A stretch of DNA of 39,815 nucleotides, taken from Bacteroidota bacterium (GTDB lineage Bacteria > Bacteroidota > Bacteroidia > Palsa-948). The stretch lies in the NCBI GenBank assembly GCA_016213435.1, contig JACRAL010000005.1:1-39815 (forward strand), read 5' to 3'. Below are positions 23,122-31,875 of the stretch, piece by piece. Position 1 is the first letter of the stretch, and each line of letters starts with the position of its first letter. Position numbers and translations under genes: made by a program. The notes beneath the pieces are model-generated. The model was not told the origin of the DNA, did no database searches, and saw only the letters and a program-made list of their open reading frames with translations.

Positions 23122-24963
23122 ATGAAAGATATAGTTTCAGGAAATAAAAAGAAAAAAGTTGCCGTCATCGGCATTGGTCCTGTAGGAATGATCCTCGCAG
23201 TTCATTTGCAGGAAGCCGGTTGTGAGGTTGCAGTTTGCGACCTTGATAAAATGAAGATTAACCTTGTAAAAAAAGATGGTGTGGAGCTGACAGGTGAGAT
23301 CAAAAAGAGAACGGTTTTCAAAAATGTTTTTAGTTCCATTGCAGATATCGAACAATTCAATCCTGATCTGCTGGTGGTTTGCTTGAAAACCACTCACCTT
23401 CCTTCTGCTATGAAAGAGATTGAAAAATTAAGCAACTCTTCCATGGGGGTTATCTGCGCAATGAATGGAATTGATGTGGAGAAGATGGTCTCAAAAGTGA
23501 TCGGAGAAAGCCGATCGTTCCGGATGGTAATAAATTATGCAGGAAATCTTACCGCTCCAAACATAACTAAAGTGACTTTTTTCACTCCTCCGAATTACTT
23601 GGCTTCCGTCAATGATTCAAGAATGGCAGAAGTGGAAGAAATTTGTTCTCTGCTGAAAAAAGTTTCGCTTGAAACAAAAGCCATTACCTCATTTGAATTG
23701 CTCAAAGCTACCTGGGAGAAAACAATTCTGAATTCCTCGCTGAGCGCTTTATGCGGAGTGGGAAGAATGACCATGTCAGAAGCAATGAGCAATTCCGATA
23801 CGGTTGAACTTGTGGAGCAGATTATTGAAGAAGCGGTGGAAGTTGCCGCAGCCGAAAAAATAAAGTTTGAAGATGATTTTGTTCGCAAATGTCTGCGATA
23901 TTTGGGTAAAGCAGGAAATCACTTTCCTTCACTGGCGGTGGATCTGTTGAACAATCGTCCTACAGAAATTGATTGGCTCAATGGTAAAATTGTGGAGTAC
24001 GGTCGCAAGCATTACATCCGCACTTCGCTCAATCTTACTTTCACAAACATGGTGAAAGCGATGTCGGATAAAAATTTTTCATCCTCTGTTCAAACTGCAA
24101 AGGTAGCTATCGCTCAGAATTTAATGGCTAAAGAAAAGCCTTCGAAGAACGGAAGTTCAAAATCGCATACTTATTATTTAGGAGTTGATCTGGGTTCAGC
24201 ATACACGAAGTTTTCCGTTATTGATGAAAATGAAAAAATAGTTTTTCAAACTGCGCTCAAAACTCTGAACCGTGATAAAATTTCTGTTCGTCACGTGATC
24301 GAAGCGGTGAAAAAGGAATATCCAATATCTCATACGTGTGCTACCGGCTACGGACGAAAACATTTTCCGGATGCAGATGTTGTTAAAACCGAATTGAATT
24401 GCGCTGCACTTGGAGTTTCAAAATATTTTCCGGGAGAAAAAAACATCATTGACATTGGCGGAGAAGATATTAAAGTAATCAAATGCAAAGCGGATAACAA
24501 CATTGAAAATTTTTACCTGAACGATAAATGCGCTTCAGGTACAGGTTCTTTTATTACAGAAGTAGCGGAACGAGCAGACATTCGAATTACCGATATGAGC
24601 GACCTCGCAGGAAAATCAACCTTCCGCAAGGAACTGAACAGTTTTTGCACGGTGTTCGCAAAAACTGAGATCATGAGCTGGATGTTTGAAGGACTTCCGA
24701 TCGAAGACATTGCAAAAGGAATTTATATTTCCATCGTCAATCGCATAACGAAACTGAGAATAGATCCCAATGCACCGATTTATATGATAGGAGGAGTGAT
24801 TGCGCACCATCCTGCTCTAAAAGGTTTATTGCAGGAACGTTACAAAAAAGACGTTGGCGTGGTAGAAAAATCCCAGTTTGTTGTTTCGCTTGGCGCTGCA
24901 TTATATGCTAAAGAGTACACCCCGACCCTAAAGGGAGAAAGACAAATAGAAACCCTGCCTTAA
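23122..24963 (+). CDS. fusion: ketopantoate-reductase-like dehydrogenase + BcrA/D-type ATPase
   Basis: A 613-residue two-domain protein. Residues about 11-320 are an ApbA/PanE-type dehydrogenase: NAD(P) motif VAVIGIGPVGMILAVHL, VVCLKTTHLPSA, and the conserved Lys/Asn segment LLKATWEKTILNSSLSALCG. After a hinge (AKEKPSKNGSSKS), residues about 352-605 are an ASKHA activator ATPase of the BcrA/D-HgdC family: YLGVDLGSAYTKFSV, NIIDIGGEDIKVIK, and both cluster-bridging Cys in NDKCASGTGSF and NSFCTVFAKTE. All expected motifs are present in both halves. I know no described protein of this architecture. It may couple a redox step to activation of the BcrB-like protein at 16994 (inference). The last residues come from a repeat. 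Confidence 0.85.
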   Translation: MKDIVSGNKKKKVAVIGIGPVGMILAVHLQEAGCEVAVCDLDKMKINLVKKDGVELTGEIKKRTVFKNVFSSIADIEQFNPDLLVVCLKTTHLPSAMKEIEKLSNSSMGVICAMNGIDVEKMVSKVIGESRSFRMVINYAGNLTAPNITKVTFFTPPNYLASVNDSRMAEVEEICSLLKKVSLETKAITSFELLKATWEKTILNSSLSALCGVGRMTMSEAMSNSDTVELVEQIIEEAVEVAAAEKIKFEDDFVRKCLRYLGKAGNHFPSLAVDLLNNRPTEIDWLNGKIVEYGRKHYIRTSLNLTFTNMVKAMSDKNFSSSVQTAKVAIAQNLMAKEKPSKNGSSKSHTYYLGVDLGSAYTKFSVIDENEKIVFQTALKTLNRDKISVRHVIEAVKKEYPISHTCATGYGRKHFPDADVVKTELNCAALGVSKYFPGEKNIIDIGGEDIKVIKCKADNNIENFYLNDKCASGTGSFITEVAERADIRITDMSDLAGKSTFRKELNSFCTVFAKTEIMSWMFEGLPIEDIAKGIYISIVNRITKLRIDPNAPIYMIGGVIAHHPALKGLLQERYKKDVGVVEKSQFVVSLGAALYAKEYTPTLKGERQIETLP

Positions 24964-25042
24964 AAGGGGAAAAGAAAATGACAAATACAAATAATGCATT
25001 AATAACTACAATCAACACATCCTCTCCCTTTAGGGTAGGGGT
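24920..25042. repeat. family A inverted pair spanning a stop codon
   Basis: CCCCGACCCTAAAGGGAGA (24920-24938) is inverted as TCTCCCTTTAGGGTAGGGG (25024-25042). The left copy encodes the last residues of the fusion protein (YTPTLKGERQ); the right copy lies just before the thiolase start. Confidence 0.82.
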
Positions 25043-25054
25043 AAAACTATTATT

Positions 25055-26317
25055 ATGAAAGGATTTCACAACAAAGAAAAAGGTATCGGTATTTTGTATG
25101 ATGATATCTATCTGGTAAACGGAATGCGTACGCCATTCGGAAAATTATGCGGCACCATCGGACAAGTTTCTCCTACTGATCTTGGAATTTATGCTGCTAA
25201 AGCTGCAATGGAAAAATCAGAAATAAAACCAACAGATATTGATCAGATTTTTGTCGCCAACATCGGGCAGAGCTCACCTGACACTTATTTTCTTCCGCGT
25301 CATATCGGTTTGTATGCCGGAATTCCGTTTGGTATTCCATCGGTAATGCTTCAGCGCATTTGTGGTTCAGGATTTGAAACGATCATTGCAGGTGCAGAAC
25401 AAATTTCATTGGGAAAAGCAGGCATTTCACTTTGCGGTGGTACGGAAAATATGTCGCTTTCGCCAACAGCAGCTTTCGGAAACAGAATGGGATATGCACT
25501 CGGAAAACCCGGATTTGTGGATATGCTTTGGGAAGCGCTGAACGATACGGCTGCAGTTCCGATGGGATGCACGGCAGAAAATGTTGCTAAGAAACATAAC
25601 ATCACAAAGAACGATGCGAATGAATTTGCGAAACTTTCGGTTGACCGTGCTATGGCTGCTATAGAAAGCGGATTTTATAAAGAGGAGATTCTCCCAATGA
25701 ACACCACCGTTTTTGAAGCGGAAGGTTTGAAGCCAAGAAAAGTTTTTCTTCCGAGAGGCGTAAAAGATTTTGCGAAGGATGAACACATTCGCGCTTCCAC
25801 AATGGAAGAGATGGCAAAACTTCCTCCCGTATTTATGAAAGACGGAGTGCAAAATGCTGCTAACTCCAGCGGAATAGTGGATGGTTCTGCCATGGTGGTG
25901 GTTGCGCATAAAAATTCTGTGAAAGAAAAAAATATGAAGCCGCTTACCAAAGTGGTCGCTTCGGCAACCAGCGCTCTGGATCCGAGTGTGATGGGACTGG
26001 GACCAGTTCCTGCAATAAAATTAATTCTTGAGATGACGGGATTAAAAGTTTCGGATATAGGATTGGTGGAGATCAATGAAGCTTTCGCAGCTCAGTTCAT
26101 AGGATGTGAAAGAGAATTGGGTCTTGACAGAAATAAATGCAATGTGAACGGTGGTGCGATTGCGATCGGTCATCCGCTCGCTGCAACAGGAGCACGTTTG
26201 TCGCTCACCATTTCAAGAGAAATGAATTTAAGAAAAGTGAAATACGGAATTGCTTCGGCTTGCATTGGCGGAGGACAAGGAACTGCAATCTTATTTGAAA
26301 ATGTGACCCATCCCTAA
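25055..26317 (+). CDS. thiolase (acetyl-CoA acyltransferase family)
   Basis: A 420-residue thiolase. The nucleophilic Cys is in LQRICGSGFETI; the C-terminal catalytic motifs are NEAFAAQFIGCE, GGAIAIGHPLAATGAR and IASACIGGGQGTA. It would cleave a 3-oxoacyl-CoA, most likely 3-oxopimelyl-CoA to glutaryl-CoA plus acetyl-CoA, given that had, oah and dch follow immediately. The N-terminus is somewhat extended (MKGFHNKEKGIGILYDD) before the usual thiolase start (IYLVNGMRTPFGK). A repeat supplies the last residues (THP) and the stop codon. Confidence 0.9.
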   Translation: MKGFHNKEKGIGILYDDIYLVNGMRTPFGKLCGTIGQVSPTDLGIYAAKAAMEKSEIKPTDIDQIFVANIGQSSPDTYFLPRHIGLYAGIPFGIPSVMLQRICGSGFETIIAGAEQISLGKAGISLCGGTENMSLSPTAAFGNRMGYALGKPGFVDMLWEALNDTAAVPMGCTAENVAKKHNITKNDANEFAKLSVDRAMAAIESGFYKEEILPMNTTVFEAEGLKPRKVFLPRGVKDFAKDEHIRASTMEEMAKLPPVFMKDGVQNAANSSGIVDGSAMVVVAHKNSVKEKNMKPLTKVVASATSALDPSVMGLGPVPAIKLILEMTGLKVSDIGLVEINEAFAAQFIGCERELGLDRNKCNVNGGAIAIGHPLAATGARLSLTISREMNLRKVKYGIASACIGGGQGTAILFENVTHP

Positions 26318-26338
26318 CCCTTCACGAAGGGAAGGGAA
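26306..26338. repeat. family A repeat at thiolase stop codon
   Basis: ACCCATCCCTAACCCTTC faces GAAGGGAAGGGA. The repeat gives the thiolase its last codons and TAA stop, so it probably replaced the original 3' end. Confidence 0.78.
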
Positions 26339-26368
26339 TATTGAAAAATTTAACAAATAATAAAAATT

Positions 26369-27484
26369 ATGGAAAAGACAAAAAATGAAACACACACAGT
26401 TTCCTCCCCTTCGGGGAGGAGTAAGGTGGGGATCCTATATCAATGGCAAATGACGGAACCTGATAAGGAGTTCAAGCTGACGGAAATTAATTTTCCTGAT
26501 CTGAAAGAAGGAGAAGTATTGGTGAAAGTTGCCGGCTGCGGAGTATGTCATACCGACATAAGTTTCTGGCACCACGGTGTGCAAACAAAACATGCGCTTC
26601 CGCTTACGCTGGGGCATGAGATCAGCGGAGTGGTGGTTGGCGGAGATGCAAAATGGCTGAATAAACCTGTGATCATTCCGGCTGTTCTTCCCTGCGGAGA
26701 ATGCGAGCTTTGCAAAAAAGGAAGAAGCAACATCTGCAGAAACCAACTCATGCCGGGTAATGATTTTCACGGAGGATTTGCTTCGCATATAAAAGTGTCT
26801 TCAAAATTTTTGTGTGCGGTGCCTGATGCTGTGTTGAAAAAATATCCGCTCGAGAATTTATCTGTGATTGCCGATGCGATTTCAACGCCTTATCAAGTAG
26901 TGAAAAAATCCGAACTGGAAGCAGGCGATCTGGCAATCATCATCGGAGTGGGCGGGGTAGGAGTGTACGGTGCGCTCATCGCGAAGATTTTCGGAGCAAA
27001 AGTGATCGCGCTCGATATCAACGATGAAAAATTAAACATTGCAAAAGCAAACGGAGTTGATGCGGTTCTGAATATAAAAGGACTGGATGCAAAAGCCATC
27101 AAAGACAAAGTGAAAGAACTTGCCAAAGAAATCAAAGCTCCGAAAACCGGCTGGAAAATTTTTGAGATCAGCGGCACAAAATCCGGACAGGATATGGCAT
27201 TCAATCTTGTCACATTCACCTCCACGCTTTCCATTGTTGGATTCACGATGGATAAAGTGGAAGTTCGTTTGAGCAACCTAATGGCATTTGATGCGAAACT
27301 CATAGGAACCTGGGGCTGCCGTGCAGAATTATATCCCGAAGTATTGGAACTTGTCGCTAACGGAAAACTGAAGATCGAGCAATTTGTGCAAACTTTCCCT
27401 ATGTCAAAAATAAATGAAGTGTTTAAAAATACATTGGAATACAAATACACAAAGCGTTCGGTGATGGTGCCGGATTTTAATTAA
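26369..27484 (+). CDS. had: 6-hydroxycyclohex-1-ene-1-carbonyl-CoA dehydrogenase
   Basis: A 371-residue zinc-dependent medium-chain alcohol dehydrogenase. Catalytic zinc site: CGVCHTDISFWHHG and LTLGHEISG. Structural zinc site: CGECELCKKGRSNICR. NAD-binding: IIGVGGVGVYGALIAKIFGA. In the benzoyl-CoA pathway Had oxidises the Dch product to the 6-oxo compound used by Oah. The identification rests on the family plus the had-oah-dch gene order. A palindromic repeat is inserted in frame after about 11 codons (SSPSGRSKVG), lengthening the N-terminus ahead of YQWQMTEPDK. Confidence 0.88.
   Translation: MEKTKNETHTVSSPSGRSKVGILYQWQMTEPDKEFKLTEINFPDLKEGEVLVKVAGCGVCHTDISFWHHGVQTKHALPLTLGHEISGVVVGGDAKWLNKPVIIPAVLPCGECELCKKGRSNICRNQLMPGNDFHGGFASHIKVSSKFLCAVPDAVLKKYPLENLSVIADAISTPYQVVKKSELEAGDLAIIIGVGGVGVYGALIAKIFGAKVIALDINDEKLNIAKANGVDAVLNIKGLDAKAIKDKVKELAKEIKAPKTGWKIFEISGTKSGQDMAFNLVTFTSTLSIVGFTMDKVEVRLSNLMAFDAKLIGTWGCRAELYPEVLELVANGKLKIEQFVQTFPMSKINEVFKNTLEYKYTKRSVMVPDFN
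26402..26432. repeat. family A repeat in had N-terminus
   Basis: CCTCCCCTTCGGGGAGG followed by AGTAAGGTGGGGA is in frame (SSPSGRSKVG). The core is identical to the two copies in the acyl-CoA synthetase. Confidence 0.87.
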
Positions 27485-27502
27485 TTAATAATATTTATAA
27501 AA

Positions 27503-28600
27503 ATGGAAACAAAAAATCATAACATCGTAGAACACAGTTTCAAAGAGATTCTCTTTGAAAAACGTCCTTGTTTAAATCATGACGGCACGCCCGTAAAAGA
27601 TTTATACAATGCGTGGATTATTCTGAATAATCCCAAGCAATTTAATTCTTACACCACTGCTGCAGTAAAAGAGATTATTCTTGCTTTTGCCGAAGCATCG
27701 AACGACCGCAGCGTAGTTGCAGTTGTTTTCACCGCAGTGGGTGATAAAGCATTTTGCACCGGAGGAAATACAAAAGAGTATGCAGAATATTATGCGGGAA
27801 ATCCTCAGGAATATTCTCAGTATATGCGTTTATTTAATGATATGGTAAGCGCAATTTTAAAATGCGAAAAGCCTGTTGTCTGCCGTGTGAACGGAATGCG
27901 TATCGGTGGTGGACAGGAGATCGGCATGGCTTGCGATTTCACTATTGCACAAGACATGGCTCGTTTCGGTCAGGCAGGACCGAAGCACGGAAGCGCTGCG
28001 ATTGGCGGTGCAACGGATTTTCTACATCTCTATGTTGGAATTGAAAGAGCCATGATGTCGCTCACGCTTTGTGAACCTTGGACTGCGCATCAGGCATATA
28101 ATTTCGGAATGATAACCGATATTGTTCCTGCGTTGAAAGTGGATGGAAAGTTTGTAGCGAACCCTTTGGTTGTGATAGATAAACAAACGGATGAATTCGG
28201 AAAGCTTATTTTCGGCACTATGAAAACAGGAGAAGAACTTAAGAAAGGAAAAGAAGTGTTGGTAAAAGGTGTTGTTGATCTTTCATTATTGGATGAAGCG
28301 GTGAATAAACTGATTGCAAAACTGCTGCACACCTTCCCCAATTGCACTTCAAAAACTTTATCGGAAGTGCGCAAGAAAAAACTGGAGCATTGGGATAAGA
28401 ATAAAGAAAGCAGCCGCGAATGGCTTGCGCTCAACATGATGACCGAAGCGAAAGCAGGTTTCCGTGCGTTCAACGAAGGGCCGAAAGATAATCGCGAAGC
28501 GGATTTCATCAAGCTTCGCCAGCTGCTTGCTCAAGGTCACGAATGGAACGATGAGCTTCATAAAATAATTTCTCCTCAATTTCAAAAAGCTAAAGTCTGA
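27503..28600 (+). CDS. oah: 6-oxocyclohex-1-ene-1-carbonyl-CoA hydrolase
   Basis: A 365-residue crotonase-superfamily protein, longer than ordinary enoyl-CoA hydratases (about 260) and close to known Oah lengths. The oxyanion-hole regions are DKAFCTGGNTKEYAEYY and RVNGMRIGGGQEIGMACDF; the following FGQAGPKHGSAAIGGATDF is characteristic of the Oah group. Oah adds water and hydrolytically opens the ring to 3-hydroxypimelyl-CoA. It starts 18 bases after had and ends 3 bases before dch, so it is tightly coupled. The C-terminal extension (VRKKKLEHWDKNKESSREW) is also typical of this family. Confidence 0.92.
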   Translation: METKNHNIVEHSFKEILFEKRPCLNHDGTPVKDLYNAWIILNNPKQFNSYTTAAVKEIILAFAEASNDRSVVAVVFTAVGDKAFCTGGNTKEYAEYYAGNPQEYSQYMRLFNDMVSAILKCEKPVVCRVNGMRIGGGQEIGMACDFTIAQDMARFGQAGPKHGSAAIGGATDFLHLYVGIERAMMSLTLCEPWTAHQAYNFGMITDIVPALKVDGKFVANPLVVIDKQTDEFGKLIFGTMKTGEELKKGKEVLVKGVVDLSLLDEAVNKLIAKLLHTFPNCTSKTLSEVRKKKLEHWDKNKESSREWLALNMMTEAKAGFRAFNEGPKDNREADFIKLRQLLAQGHEWNDELHKIISPQFQKAKV

Positions 28601-28603
28601 ACT

Positions 28604-29377
28604 ATGCAAAAAGTAAAAACTACTTACACCCACGATAATTCCGTTGCAAGAATAGTTCTTGACGATGGAAAAGGAAATGTGCTTGACCATGTAATGATGG
28701 AAGAGTTGCAGGAATTGTTTAATTCTTTCTCGAAGAATAACAATCTGAAACTTCTTGTGTTTGAAGGAGCAGGGAAACATTTTTCTTTCGGTGCGAGTGT
28801 GGAAGAGCACAAAAAGGATTCTGCCACTGCCATGCTTCGTGGATTTCACCAATTGTTCTATTCTCTGCGCGATCTTTCCATTCCAACGGTGGCAAAGATC
28901 AGCGGACAATGTCTCGGTGGAGGATTGGAACTTGCATTGATGTGCAATGTCCTATACGCGGATAAAACCGCCAAGCTAGGCCAGCCCGAAATTGTGCTGG
29001 GCGTATTTCCTCCGCCTGCTTCTATTTTGCTGCCTGAAAAAATTGGTTTTGCGCGTGCGGAAGAATTGCTCATCACCGGAAGAACTATTTCTGCCGATGA
29101 GGCAAAAGCGCTCGGACTGGTGAATGAATTATTTGCTGATAAAGAAACTATGGAAGCCGAAATTGCAAAGTGGATAGAACTGAACATTGTTCCTAAGAGT
29201 GCTTCCTCATTGCGCTTTGCAGTAAAAGCATCCCGTGCAAAATTAAATCATGTTATTTCTAATTTCTTACCGCAGTTGGAAGCTTTGTATGTAAAACACC
29301 TCATGGAAACACACGATGCGAATGAGGGAATAAATGCTTTTCTTGAAAAGAGGAAGCCTATTTGGAAAAACAATTAA
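28604..29377 (+). CDS. dch: cyclohexa-1,5-diene-1-carbonyl-CoA hydratase
   Basis: A 257-residue crotonase-superfamily hydratase, the expected length for Dch. Substrate and oxyanion motifs: GAGKHFSFGASVEEHK and KISGQCLGGGLELALMCN, followed by AKLGQPEIVLGVFPPPAS, where the VFPPPAS stretch fits the dienoyl-CoA hydratase group. It adds water to the product of benzoyl-CoA reductase. It is the last gene of the pathway cluster; 48 bases later the ruvB gene ends on the opposite strand. Confidence 0.9.
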   Translation: MQKVKTTYTHDNSVARIVLDDGKGNVLDHVMMEELQELFNSFSKNNNLKLLVFEGAGKHFSFGASVEEHKKDSATAMLRGFHQLFYSLRDLSIPTVAKISGQCLGGGLELALMCNVLYADKTAKLGQPEIVLGVFPPPASILLPEKIGFARAEELLITGRTISADEAKALGLVNELFADKETMEAEIAKWIELNIVPKSASSLRFAVKASRAKLNHVISNFLPQLEALYVKHLMETHDANEGINAFLEKRKPIWKNN

Positions 29378-29425
29378 ATTGAGTTGAGAAAAATCGTGGG
29401 GCTAAAAAAATGAAAACAATAGCTG

Positions 29426-30448
29426 CTAGAACAAATCTCCTGTCTTTGAATTCGGAGTTTTCCCAAGATGCTTGTAAGCAAGTTCAGTAGCTTCTCTTCC
29501 GCGGGGAGTGCGCTTGAGGTAACCTTCCTTTATAAGAAAGGGTTCGTACACTTCTTCAATGGTTCCGGATTCTTCGCCCACCGCGGTGGCAATGGTGGTG
29601 ATGCCCACCGGTCCTCCCTGGAATTTTTCAATGATAGTGCTGAGGATCTTATTATCCATTTCGTCTAATCCGTGCTTATCTACATTCAGCGCGTTGAGGG
29701 CGTACTCGGCAATTTTCAGATCAATGTTTCCGTCTCCTTTAATTTGTGCAAAGTCACGCACACGCCTGAGCAATGCGTTTGCAATACGCGGAGTGCCGCG
29801 GCTTCTGCGTGCAATTTCATCGGCCGCTTTATCGTCAATGGAAATATTTAAAATGGAAGAAGAGCGCAAAAGAATTTTTTTGATCAGCGCGGCATCGTAA
29901 TAATCCAACCGCAGATTAATGCTGAAGCGCGAACGCAAAGGTGAAGTGAGTAATCCTGCACGCGTGGTTGCACCTACGAGCGTGAATGGATTTAATTTTA
30001 TCTGAACGCTTCGTGCATTGGGTCCGCTGTCGAGCATAATGTCGATGCGGTAATCTTCCATGGCAGAATATAAATATTCTTCCACGGTAGTATTAAGGCG
30101 GTGAATCTCGTCAATGAATAAAACATCGTTGGGTTCAAGGTTGGTGAGCAATCCGGCAAGGTCGCCCGGTTTTTCAAGTACAGGACCGGAAGTGGTGCGT
30201 ACGCTTACGCCCAATTCGTTCGCAATTATATAAGAGAGCGTTGTTTTTCCAAGTCCCGGAGGCCCGTGCAGCAACACGTGATCGAGCGATTCACCCCGTT
30301 GCTTGGCGGCTCTTACAAATATTTTCAGGTTCTCAACAACTTTATCCTGCCCCGTAAAATCGCTGAACTCACTCGGACGCAGAACTTTCTCCAGCTCTTT
30401 ATCTGCTGCGCTCAGGTCTTCGGAATCGGGAGTGAGGTTTGGATTCAT
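29426..30448 (-). CDS. ruvB: Holliday junction branch migration helicase RuvB
   Basis: A 340-residue AAA+ ATPase at the normal RuvB length. Walker A is [13 protein letters not shown], Walker [11 protein letters not shown], sensor [10 protein letters not shown], and the arginine-finger/sensor II region [13 protein letters not shown]. The C-terminal winged helix ends [16 protein letters not shown]. RuvB drives RuvA-bound junction migration. It converges on dch and marks the end of the catabolic cluster. A perfect TAnnTTTG box in the minus direction (TACTTTTG) lies 10 bases before its start, which would give an almost leaderless transcript. Confidence 0.97.
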   Translation of the reverse strand: MNPNLTPDSEDLSAADKELEKVLRPSEFSDFTGQDKVVENLKIFVRAAKQRGESLDHVLLHGPPGLGKTTLSYIIANELGVSVRTTSGPVLEKPGDLAGLLTNLEPNDVLFIDEIHRLNTTVEEYLYSAMEDYRIDIMLDSGPNARSVQIKLNPFTLVGATTRAGLLTSPLRSRFSINLRLDYYDAALIKKILLRSSSILNISIDDKAADEIARRSRGTPRIANALLRRVRDFAQIKGDGNIDLKIAEYALNALNVDKHGLDEMDNKILSTIIEKFQGGPVGITTIATAVGEESGTIEEVYEPFLIKEGYLKRTPRGREATELAYKHLGKTPNSKTGDLF

Positions 30449-30458
30449 TTCTAAAAAT

Positions 30459-30466
30459 CAAAAGTA
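30459..30466 (-). promoter_or_regulatory. candidate -7 box for ruvB
   Basis: TACTTTTG (minus strand) fits TAnnTTTG exactly, ending 10 bases before the ruvB start codon. No well-spaced -33 TTG was found. Confidence 0.3.
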
Positions 30467-30496
30467 ATACAAATGGCGATGTGAAAATAATTTTTT

Positions 30497-30530
30497 GACA
30501 ATATTCGTTAGTTGCCTAACTAACATTGTC
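30497..30530. promoter_or_regulatory. palindromic operator candidate between ruvB and exbB
   Basis: Inner arms GTTAGTT and AACTAAC around GCCT are extended by outer arms GACAAT and ATTGTC. The symmetry and size suit a dimeric regulator, and the TTAGTTGCCTAACTAA core looks like a MarR-type site (inference). It lies upstream of both divergent genes. Confidence 0.5.
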
Positions 30531-30578
30531 ATGTGAATAAGTCAGAATTCCCGTATTTTTTTCTGGTATTAATAAAAG

Positions 30579-30586
30579 TAAATTTG
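30579..30586 (+). promoter_or_regulatory. candidate -7 promoter box for exbB operon
   Basis: TAAATTTG fits TAnnTTTG exactly, 68 bases before the exbB start and upstream of an intergenic palindromic repeat that would lie in the 5' leader. No clear -33 TTG is visible. Confidence 0.4.
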
Positions 30587-30611
30587 GACAAACCAAAAAA
30601 TCGTTCTACAA

Positions 30612-30643
30612 GTCCTCCCATTTAGGGAGGATTTAGGTGGGGC
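30612..30643. repeat. family A repeat in exbB leader
   Basis: CCTCCCATTTAGGGAGG followed by ATTTAGGTGGGGC, ending 10 bases before the exbB start codon. Confidence 0.82.
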
Positions 30644-30653
30644 ACTTTTAACT

Positions 30654-31382
30654 ATGTTCAACTCCATTCTTCTTCAGATAGTAACATCTCCCGCAGGAGA
30701 TTCAGCAAGCAAAGCAACAGCAGGGGTTGCAAACGCAATGCCGGTAGCGGGACCTGTACAGGATACACTTTCTCTCCTTGATCTGCTGATGAAAGGCGGA
30801 CCCATGATGATACCAATAGGAATCCTTTTTCTCATGGCAATTTATTTTTTCGTGGAGCGGCTTCTTACCATTTCGCGCACGGGAAAAGCGGATGATAACT
30901 TCATCAACAATCTGAAAGACTCGCTCAGTACCGGAAATATTGAAAGCGCAAAAATGCTTTGCAAGCAAACCAAGGGTCCTCAGGGAAGGATCGTAGAAAA
31001 AGGAATGTCACGCCTGGGGAAACCCATTAAAGAAATTGAAGAAGCGATGCAAGGTGTTGCGCAACAGGAATTATACAAGTTGGAAAAAAATGTTCCCATC
31101 CTCAGCATTGTGGGTCGCGTAGCGCCAATGATCGGATTCATTGGAACCATCATCGGAGTTATATACATCTTTTACGAAATTTCATTATCCAAAACGGTGG
31201 AAATAGACGTGATCTCAAAAGGATTGTACCAAAAAATGGTGAGCAGCGGTTCGGGACTATTTGTCGGAATTCTTGCTTTTGTGTTTTATTACATTTTGCA
31301 GATGATGGTGGACAAAAGAGTTCATGCCATGGAAAGAACGAGTATGGATTTTATGGATATACTGCAGGAGCCGAATAAATAA
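30654..31382 (+). CDS. exbB: MotA/TolQ/ExbB proton channel protein
   Basis: A 242-residue inner-membrane protein. The first hydrophobic segment is GPMMIPIGILFLMAIYFFVE at about residue 50; two more are PMIGFIGTIIGVIYIFYEI and SGSGLFVGILAFVFYYILQ. The GTIIGVIYIF region is the TolQ/ExbB signature. With ExbD it forms the proton-driven motor that powers TonB. It is the first gene of a three-gene operon with exbD and tonB. Confidence 0.9.
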   Translation: MFNSILLQIVTSPAGDSASKATAGVANAMPVAGPVQDTLSLLDLLMKGGPMMIPIGILFLMAIYFFVERLLTISRTGKADDNFINNLKDSLSTGNIESAKMLCKQTKGPQGRIVEKGMSRLGKPIKEIEEAMQGVAQQELYKLEKNVPILSIVGRVAPMIGFIGTIIGVIYIFYEISLSKTVEIDVISKGLYQKMVSSGSGLFVGILAFVFYYILQMMVDKRVHAMERTSMDFMDILQEPNK

Positions 31383-31384
31383 CC

Positions 31385-31418
31385 ACCTCACCCTGGCCCT
31401 CTTCCAAGGGAGAGGGAG
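31385..31418. repeat. family A repeat between exbB and exbD
   Basis: CCTCACCCTGGCCCTCTTCC faces AAGGGAGAGGGAG in the 53-base gap between the two genes. Confidence 0.78.
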
Positions 31419-31435
31419 AAATACAAAATAGAATT

Positions 31436-31840
31436 ATGAAAATCAGCAGACGACACAGAGAAGGAGCCGAAGTGAGCACAGATTCGCTTAGCGATATCAT
31501 GTTCTTTCTTTTGATATTCTTTCTCATACTTTCCACACTGGTGAATCCCAGCGTGATAAAAATTAATCTGCCATCGTCAAAAGCAAATCAGCAGATCGAT
31601 ACAAAACCCATAGCGCTAGTGGTGACAAAAGATATGCAATACTACCTGAACAACAAACTCGTTGATGCAATGAATCTTGAAAACGAACTGGTAGTAGCAA
31701 TGAGCCAGATGAAAGAACCCACTGTAATTCTGAAGGTGGATAATTCGCTTACCGTACAAGATCTGGTAAATGTAATGCAAATAGGAGCAAAGTTGAAAGT
31801 TAAGATGGTGCTTGGCACCAAACCTCCAAACGCAGGATGA
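31436..31840 (+). CDS. exbD: ExbD/TolR biopolymer transport protein
   Basis: A 134-residue protein with a short basic N-terminus, then one membrane helix (SDIMFFLLIFFLILSTLV) with the motor Asp at its start, and a periplasmic domain ending KVKMVLGTKPPNAG. This is the standard ExbD/TolR plan. It works with the ExbB encoded upstream; the downstream tonB start lies 35 bases after its stop. Confidence 0.92.
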   Translation: MKISRRHREGAEVSTDSLSDIMFFLLIFFLILSTLVNPSVIKINLPSSKANQQIDTKPIALVVTKDMQYYLNNKLVDAMNLENELVVAMSQMKEPTVILKVDNSLTVQDLVNVMQIGAKLKVKMVLGTKPPNAG

Positions 31841-31875
31841 TATGGAAAGTCGTCAACCTTTGCATCTGAAATAAC

